Assembly: GCA_013202515.1 (NCBI GenBank)
Contig: JABMRN010000266.1
Span: 1 to 9,785 of the forward strand
Length of the DNA: 9,785 nucleotides
DNA from: Candidatus Omnitrophota bacterium
GTDB lineage: Bacteria; Omnitrophota; Gorgyraeia; JABMRN01
Reading direction: 5' to 3'
Under the pieces are notes generated by a model. That model ran no database searches. It was not told the DNA's origin and saw only the letters and a list, made by a program, of their open reading frames with translations. The translations under genes were made by a program, and so were the position numbers. Of the stretch, positions 5,137 to 9,785 are shown one piece after another (positions within the stretch are counted from its first letter, which is position 1; each line of letters opens with the position of its first letter).

Positions 5137-6630
5137 GTTAAATACATTTTAGCCATAGACCAGGGAACCACTGGAAACCGTGCTGTCATTTATGACAAAA
5201 ATGGTACGGAAAAAGCAAGCGCCTATCAGGAATACCGTCAGTATTTCCCGCGGCCCGGCTGGGTTGAGCATAATCCTAAGGAAATATGGAAGGGTGTCAA
5301 TTACGTTATTCAGAAAGCACTTGCTAAAATTCCATACGGCAGTATTGCAGCTATCGGAATATCAAACCAGCGCGAAACCACAATCGTCTGGGATAAGAAT
5401 ACCGGAAAACCTGTTTATAACGCAATAGTGTGGCAGTGCAGAAGAACCTCCAAGAGGTGCGACGAGCTTAAGCAGAAAAAAGGATCAGCCAACTTTTTTA
5501 GAAAAAGAACAGGACTACCCATCGATGCCTATTTTTCCGCGACAAAAATAGAATGGATTCTAGACAATGTGCCTGGCGTATACAGAAGGGCGAAGAGCGG
5601 AACCCTTCTTTTCGGTACGCCGGATACATGGGTTTTATGGAAAATGACCGGTGGGGCAACGCACGCCACTGACTATACCAATGCCTCGCGCACCATGCTT
5701 TTCAATATAGAAAAGCTAAAATGGGACCGCGATATATTAAGAAAATTCCACGTTCCTATACAAATGCTTCCCCAGGTGCTGCCTTCATCGGGGGTTTTTG
5801 GAAGGACTGTAAAAATAGGAAGGCTTCCTGCAGGTATTCCCATTGCAGGTATTGCCGGTGATCAGCAGGCTGCACTTTTTGGGCAGACGTGCTTTGATCC
5901 TGGAAACATGAAGAATACCTACGGAACAGGTTCTTTTGTTTTAATTAATGCAGGACAAAAAAGGCCCTTTTCAACCCAAGGCCTTGTTGTTACCCTAGGC
6001 TGCGGACCTTCCGGAGAACCGGTTTATATTATCGAGGGCTCGATATTTGTTTCAGGTTCGGCCGTTCAATGGCTTAGGGACGGAATTCGCATTATACCTA
6101 ACGCTGCGGACTCAGAAAAAATGGCAAAGTCTCTTAAAAGTAATGAAGGCGTATATTTTGTTCCGGCCATGGTAGGCCTTGGTGCGCCTTACTGGGATCA
6201 GTATGCCCGCGGAAGTATATATGGTCTTACAAGGGGTATTAATAGATGCCATTTTGTCAGGGCTGCCCTTGAGGCAATGTGCTATCAGACAATGGATGTT
6301 CTGCTTGCCATGAAAAAGGATTACGGACATCGCATAAAGGAAATTAGGGTTGACGGTAAGGCTTCGGAGAATAATTTTGTTTGCCAATTTCAGGCAGATA
6401 TTCTCGACATAAATGTTGTAAGGCCAAAGATAATAGAGACGACATCTCTTGGGGCTGCATATCTTGCCGGACTTGCGGTAGGATACTGGAAAGATACCGA
6501 TGAAATAAAAAAATGCTGGAAGAAGGATAGAACCTTTAAACCCCGCATGCCAAGGAAGCTCGCAAAGACCTATTATGCCCAATGGAAGAAGGCGGTTAAA
6601 AGGACACTTTCTGATTATTTGTCGAAGTAG
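5134..6630 (+). CDS. glpK: glycerol kinase
   Basis: ATP-dependent glycerol kinase phosphorylates glycerol to sn-glycerol-3-phosphate in the cytoplasm and traps it for catabolism. At 498 aa it is full length for this FGGY-family enzyme. Visible are the phosphate loop DQGTTGNR (9-16) and the glycerol-binding residues R80-E81 (NQRETT), W100 (IVWQCRR), Y133 (DAYFSATK) and D243-Q244 (GIAGDQQAALFGQ). The ATP region has YGTGSF (263-268), Q312 (VQWLRD) and N413. Two differences from E. coli GlpK stand out. The usual VDGGA nucleotide loop reads VDGKA, with Lys409 in place of a Gly. The Gly-rich fructose-1,6-bisphosphate loop is replaced by IGRLPAGIP (228-236), and the C-terminal IIA-Glc binding stretch is not conserved, so E. 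coli-type allosteric control is unlikely. It uses a TTG start and heads the four-gene operon. Confidence 0.97.
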   Translation: MVKYILAIDQGTTGNRAVIYDKNGTEKASAYQEYRQYFPRPGWVEHNPKEIWKGVNYVIQKALAKIPYGSIAAIGISNQRETTIVWDKNTGKPVYNAIVWQCRRTSKRCDELKQKKGSANFFRKRTGLPIDAYFSATKIEWILDNVPGVYRRAKSGTLLFGTPDTWVLWKMTGGATHATDYTNASRTMLFNIEKLKWDRDILRKFHVPIQMLPQVLPSSGVFGRTVKIGRLPAGIPIAGIAGDQQAALFGQTCFDPGNMKNTYGTGSFVLINAGQKRPFSTQGLVVTLGCGPSGEPVYIIEGSIFVSGSAVQWLRDGIRIIPNAADSEKMAKSLKSNEGVYFVPAMVGLGAPYWDQYARGSIYGLTRGINRCHFVRAALEAMCYQTMDVLLAMKKDYGHRIKEIRVDGKASENNFVCQFQADILDINVVRPKIIETTSLGAAYLAGLAVGYWKDTDEIKKCWKKDRTFKPRMPRKLAKTYYAQWKKAVKRTLSDYLSK

Positions 6631-6649
6631 TTACTAAAGAAGGAATTAT

Positions 6650-8092
6650 ATGTCTCAAGGAAATTATGATGTTGTTATAGTAGGCGGGGGCGTTGCCGGA
6701 AGCTCCATAGCCAGGGAACTATCCCGCTATAAATTACGCATAGCGCTCTTCGAAAAAGAAGTTGAAGTGGCGTTCGGTGTTTCCAAGTCAAACAGTGGCA
6801 TTATCCATCCCGGAACACAAAACCCGCCTAATTCCCTAAAGGGTAAATTATGCGTTTTAGGCAATAAACTCACGCGTAAAATCTCTAAAGAATTGGGGGT
6901 AGATTTTAAAGAGGTGGGTTCGCTCATAGTGGCGTTTGAGCGCGATGAAATAGCGAAGCTTAAACGTATAAAAAAAGAAGCCGAAGTCCTGGGTGTTCCC
7001 AAGCTTAAAATAGTTGATAGAGCTTGGATTAAGGCAAACGAGCCAAGCTTAAGCGATAAGGTTATCGCTGCTTTATACGCGCCTACAACGGGAATCATAA
7101 GCCCTTATCGTCTTGTCTATGATTTGTCGGAGAATGCCAAGAGAAACGGCGTAGAGTTTTATACCGAAAGCGAGGTTCTTAATATAAAACGTATATCAAG
7201 CGGTGGTTTTGAGATTGCCACCAAGAAGGGGTTGTTCAACTCACGATATGTGGTCAATGCCGCAGGTCTTCACGCAGACGATATATCAAAGATGGTAGGT
7301 GTAGACGATTTTAAGATAACACCACGTAAGGGCGAAGAGTTCCTGCTAGATAAAAAAAGACGCTATCTGACAAATCACGTTATTTTCCCGCTACCGACAA
7401 AAACATCAAAGGGCGTTCTGGTTATAAAGACCGCTGACGGAAATCCCATGATTGGTCCTACCGCTGAAGACATTGATGACAAAGAAGATTTGTCTACCTC
7501 TGATAAGGGGCTTAGCACCGTACTTCATTCGGTACAGCGGATTGTTCCCTCAATAGATGGAAATGATATTATTGCATATTTTGCAGGCTTAAGGCCTGCT
7601 TCAGGGCATGACTTTATAATACGTCATGAAAAAAAGGTTTCGGGATTTGTTAACGTTGCCGGCATACAGTCGCCGGGACTTACAGCCGCCCCTGCAATAG
7701 CGCTTATGGTTTCAGATATTCTTAAGAAGAACGGGCTATCGCTTAAGAAAAAAATTCTCTTTCACAAACACCGTAAAACGGAAGTGCACCTTTTTGATAT
7801 ACCGTTATCCAAAACAAGAAGCCTTATCAAAAAAGACGCCGGCTATGGAGATGTTGTCTGTAGGTGCGAAATGGTTTCAGCGAAAGAAATAAAAGACGCA
7901 ATAAGCCGGGGAGCAAAGACGCTTGACGGCATAAAATTCAGGACGCGCGCCCAGGCAGGCAGATGCCACGGCGGATTTTGCACCTCACGCATTATGAAGA
8001 TATTATCTGAGGAAACAGGCCAGCCCCTTACGGAAATCACAAAGAGGGGGCACGGATCTAATATCGTAGAAAAGGATAGATCTAATGATTGA
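6650..8092 (+). CDS. GlpA-type FAD-dependent glycerol-3-phosphate dehydrogenase with BFD-like [2Fe-2S] domain
   Basis: This protein is predicted to oxidise glycerol-3-phosphate to dihydroxyacetone phosphate with FAD. It is 480 aa. The N-terminal DAO-type flavin domain opens with the dinucleotide motif VIVGGGVAGSSIA (9-21) and an acidic residue at the end of strand 2 (F34-E35). The catalytic half continues through NSGIIHPG (48-55), VVNAAGLHAD (201-210) and GLRPASGHD (313-321). The C-terminal domain (about 400-455) holds four cysteines in BFD arrangement, C404-x-C406 and C439-x4-C444 (CHGGFC), expected to bind [2Fe-2S]. This FAD-plus-BFD layout is that of anaerobic GlpA rather than aerobic GlpD. 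It follows glpK by 19 nt with AAGGA at 6640-6644 and overlaps the next gene by 8 nt. An L-2-hydroxyglutarate or other alpha-hydroxy acid substrate is the main alternative; the glpK neighbour argues for glycerol-3-phosphate. Confidence 0.88.
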   Translation: MSQGNYDVVIVGGGVAGSSIARELSRYKLRIALFEKEVEVAFGVSKSNSGIIHPGTQNPPNSLKGKLCVLGNKLTRKISKELGVDFKEVGSLIVAFERDEIAKLKRIKKEAEVLGVPKLKIVDRAWIKANEPSLSDKVIAALYAPTTGIISPYRLVYDLSENAKRNGVEFYTESEVLNIKRISSGGFEIATKKGLFNSRYVVNAAGLHADDISKMVGVDDFKITPRKGEEFLLDKKRRYLTNHVIFPLPTKTSKGVLVIKTADGNPMIGPTAEDIDDKEDLSTSDKGLSTVLHSVQRIVPSIDGNDIIAYFAGLRPASGHDFIIRHEKKVSGFVNVAGIQSPGLTAAPAIALMVSDILKKNGLSLKKKILFHKHRKTEVHLFDIPLSKTRSLIKKDAGYGDVVCRCEMVSAKEIKDAISRGAKTLDGIKFRTRAQAGRCHGGFCTSRIMKILSEETGQPLTEITKRGHGSNIVEKDRSND

Positions 8093-9062
8093 GAGGGATT
8101 TGGTTATAGTGGGAGGCGGTCCTGCCGGAATGACGGCAGCGGTTTCTGCCCACAAAAATGGGGCAAAGGACATTCTTATCCTTGAAAGGGACCAGCGGCT
8201 GGGGGGAATACTTAATCAATGTATTCATACTGGTTTTGGTCTCAATTATTTTAAAGAAATACTCACAGGTCCTGAATATGCTGACCGCTTCATTAAGAAG
8301 GTAGCGGATATTCCCGAGATAGAGGTGAGTCTTATGTCATTCGTGGTGGATCTAACGAAGGATAAGACGCTTACCTATTTAAAGCCGGGTGTTATGGAAG
8401 TGGTTAAAGCAAAGACCCTCATCATGGCTACGGGCTGTCGGGAAAAAACGCGTGAGATGGTTCATATAGCAGGTACCAGACCTGCTGGGGTATTTCCCGC
8501 GGGGCTTGCACAAAAACTAATAAATATAGAGGGCCTTCTTCCGGGAAAAGAAGCGGTAATTGTAGGATCCGGAGATATCGGGCTTATCATGGCCAGGCGT
8601 TTTACGCTGGAGGGCGCAAAGGTCAAATGCGTCATTGAGATACAAAAACAATCAAGGGGACTTATCCGTAATATCGTTCAGTGCCTTGATGATTTTGATA
8701 TCCCGATCTATTATTGCCACAAAATTTCAAAGATTTACGGAAAAGACAGGGTAGAAAAAGTAGGCGTCATAAAGGTAGACGAGAATTTTATTGAATTACC
8801 GGGTACAGAGTTTGAGATAGAGTGCGATACGGTTCTCATATCGGTCGGGCTTATTCCGGAAAACGAACTTATAGAGATGGCGGGCGTAGCAATGGACAGA
8901 AAGACAAATGCGCCCATATCACACGAAGTAAATAAGACTTCTATACCGGGACTTTTTGTATGCGGCAATGCCTTTAAGGTGTATGACCTGGCAGATTCGG
9001 TTTCACGTGACAGCGAAAAGGCAGGCGTTCTTGCCGCTGAGTATCTTAAGGGGTTAAAATGA
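8085..9062 (+). CDS. FAD/NAD(P)-dependent oxidoreductase, partner of the GlpA-type subunit
   Basis: This 325-aa flavoprotein has the two-dinucleotide-domain fold of the thioredoxin reductase/Pyr_redox_2 group. The FAD motif is VIVGGGPAGMTAA (7-19), followed by E34 and the R38-L-G-G stretch. The NAD(P) motif is VIVGSGDIGLIMARR (158-172). The second FAD contact, FVCGNAF...DLADSV, is at 291-306. It lacks the C-x-x-C redox pair of thioredoxin reductases, so it probably passes electrons between the GlpA-type subunit and another carrier, the role of GlpB, although it is not closely GlpB-like in sequence. NAD(P)+ as the final acceptor is possible given the intact second Rossmann motif. It overlaps the upstream gene by 8 nt (AAAGGA at 8071-8076) and the downstream gene by 4 nt (ATGA), which argues for equal amounts of the three proteins in one complex. 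Confidence 0.88.
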   Translation: MIERDLVIVGGGPAGMTAAVSAHKNGAKDILILERDQRLGGILNQCIHTGFGLNYFKEILTGPEYADRFIKKVADIPEIEVSLMSFVVDLTKDKTLTYLKPGVMEVVKAKTLIMATGCREKTREMVHIAGTRPAGVFPAGLAQKLINIEGLLPGKEAVIVGSGDIGLIMARRFTLEGAKVKCVIEIQKQSRGLIRNIVQCLDDFDIPIYYCHKISKIYGKDRVEKVGVIKVDENFIELPGTEFEIECDTVLISVGLIPENELIEMAGVAMDRKTNAPISHEVNKTSIPGLFVCGNAFKVYDLADSVSRDSEKAGVLAAEYLKGLK

Positions 9063-9415
9063 TTAAGCATATAATCTGTATAGAATGTCCAAATGGATGT
9101 AGCCTAGAAGTTGAGATAGAAAACAATAAGGTTTCTAGAGTCTCAGGAAACAAGTGCCCCAAAGGCCAAAAGTATGCTGTTTCAGAGATTGAAAACCCCG
9201 AAAGGGTCCTAACAACCTCGGTATTGGCCGAGGGCCTGCCCTATAAGATGATTTCAGTTAGGACAGACTGCCCTATCCCGAAAGCCAGATTAATAGAGGC
9301 TATGAATGAGGTCAAAAAGGTCAGGGTCAGAAAGCCGGTTAAGGTAGGAGATGTAGTCAAAGCAGATCTTCTTGGCCTTGGGGCGAACCTAATAGCCACC
9401 AGAAGAAATTCCTAA
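9059..9415 (+). CDS. DUF1667 family protein with a four-cysteine cluster motif
   Basis: This 118-aa protein belongs to the small DUF1667 family, usually found next to GlpA-like and FAD oxidoreductase genes, as here. The N-terminus has C7-x2-C10-x3-C14 (CIECPNGC) and then C33-P-K-G (NKCPKG). That spacing and the short beta segment between (LEVEIENNKVSRVSG) closely resemble the [4Fe-4S] domain at the N-terminus of molybdopterin oxidoreductases such as formate dehydrogenase. I infer that it carries a [4Fe-4S] cluster. A fifth cysteine lies at 71. The C-terminal part (about 74-110) is basic, mixed alpha/beta, with no membrane helix. Its ATG overlaps the preceding stop (ATGA), with AAGGGG at 9048-9053. 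It is probably the third, electron-transferring or scaffolding subunit of the dehydrogenase, taking the place of GlpC, but without a membrane anchor. Confidence 0.88.
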   Translation: MIKHIICIECPNGCSLEVEIENNKVSRVSGNKCPKGQKYAVSEIENPERVLTTSVLAEGLPYKMISVRTDCPIPKARLIEAMNEVKKVRVRKPVKVGDVVKADLLGLGANLIATRRNS

Positions 9416-9446
9416 AGTTAAAAAGACTCATCCAAAAGAAATTGTA

Positions 9447-9455
9447 TGATATAAT
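9447..9455 (+). promoter_or_regulatory. extended -10 promoter ahead of the J-domain gene
   Basis: TGA-TATAAT gives an extended -10 (TGn at 9447-9449, TATAAT at 9450-9455) with no convincing -35. A second TATAAT at 9473-9478 also lacks a -35. The leader to the ATG at 9543 would be about 60-80 nt. No CIRCE inverted repeat (TTAGCACTC-N9-GAGTGCTAA) is visible. No terminator hairpin is seen between the glp operon end and this point. Confidence 0.4.
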
Positions 9456-9542
9456 AGCATTGAAGATTATTCTATAATGATAGACTACGGCAGAAAGACA
9501 AAAGCATTTACCGTTAAGTCAGATAAAAGAAGGTGAAGTAAT

Positions 9543-9785
9543 ATGTCGGATAAAGATTATTATAAAACACTGGGTATTTCTGAAAACGCAACAGACGAAG
9601 AGATCAAAAAGGTCTATAGAAAACTTGCGATGCAGTACCACCCTGACAAAAATCAGGATCGCCGGAAAGAGGCCGAGGAGCGTTTCAAGGCACTTTCAGA
9701 GGCCTATTACGTTCTTAGCGATAAAAACAGGCGTGCAGAATATGACGCATATAGAAAAGGGTACGGCCAGAGAGCGGGCGGATAT
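9543..9785 (+). CDS. DnaJ-domain co-chaperone, 3' end beyond the window
   Basis: Eighty-one codons are visible before the window ends. They form a complete J domain (about residues 4-70), which stimulates the ATPase of DnaK through its HPD motif, here H33-P34-D35 in QYHPDKN. The opening DYYKTLGISENATDEEIKK and the closing FKALSEAYYVLSD are typical. After the J domain comes GYGQRAGGY, possibly the start of a Gly-rich linker, so a full DnaJ, a CbpA-like protein or a short J protein all remain open. AAGGTGA at 9530-9536 is well placed before ATG 9543. It begins 127 nt after the glp operon with its own likely promoter, so it is probably a separate unit. Confidence 0.93.
   Translation, partial: MSDKDYYKTLGISENATDEEIKKVYRKLAMQYHPDKNQDRRKEAEERFKALSEAYYVLSDKNRRAEYDAYRKGYGQRAGGY

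Noticed and set aside
6112..6582. 156-codon minus-strand frame inside glpK
   Set aside because: It lies wholly within the well-conserved glycerol kinase and shows no family signature.
9466..9478. ATTAT-TCT-ATAAT inverted repeat before the J-domain gene as an operator
   Set aside because: It is short and purely A/T apart from one base, overlaps a TATAAT-like box and does not resemble CIRCE or another known heat-shock operator.

Overview
This window looks like part of a bacterial chromosome of moderate GC content. It comes from an organism with Sec-type signal peptides, Shine-Dalgarno-led genes and an anaerobe-style glycerol catabolic operon. Gene content and style (PilZ protein, B12-type radical SAM enzyme, GlpK followed by a GlpA/GlpB-like/DUF1667 set) fit an uncultured anaerobic lineage such as Omnitrophota or a related group. 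That placement is inference from style only; no marker gene in the window settles it. I see no mobile element, CRISPR array, phage gene or attachment site.

Layout. (1) Positions 1-185 hold two tRNA-Ser genes in tandem, the first cut by the window edge and the second with anticodon CGA. (2) Positions 232-2668 hold six plus-strand genes in a tight row: a small exported protein, a PilZ protein, a Lys/Glu/Ala heptad-repeat exported protein, a four-helix membrane protein, a cyclophilin with a possible second start, and a 109-aa protein of unknown function. (3) A radical SAM enzyme with a B12-binding-like N-terminal domain lies on the minus strand (2669-4111), its stop codon abutting that of the preceding gene. 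(4) Divergent from it is an alpha/beta hydrolase of monoacylglycerol-lipase type (start probably 4243). (5) The glycerol operon follows at 5134-9415: glpK, a GlpA-type FAD oxidoreductase with a C-terminal BFD-like [2Fe-2S] domain, a second FAD/NAD-type oxidoreductase, and a small four-cysteine DUF1667 protein. (6) A J-domain protein starts at 9543 and runs off the window.

How the genes fit together. The hydrolase and glpK are each preceded by a near-identical promoter, TTGACTTAT-N13-TAATAT, at 4204-4231 and 5074-5101. This suggests co-expression of a lipid-ester hydrolase that could release glycerol with the kinase and dehydrogenase genes that turn glycerol into glycerol-3-phosphate and then dihydroxyacetone phosphate. 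The three oxidoreductase genes overlap by a few bases and probably encode one complex in which electrons pass from FAD through iron-sulfur centres. No GlpF channel, membrane-anchor GlpC or regulator gene is present here. The points most worth a second look are the shared promoter, the small DUF1667 protein as a possible standalone Fe-S subunit, a Gly-to-Lys change in the GlpK nucleotide loop, the 21-bp coding repeat, and the two possible starts of the cyclophilin.
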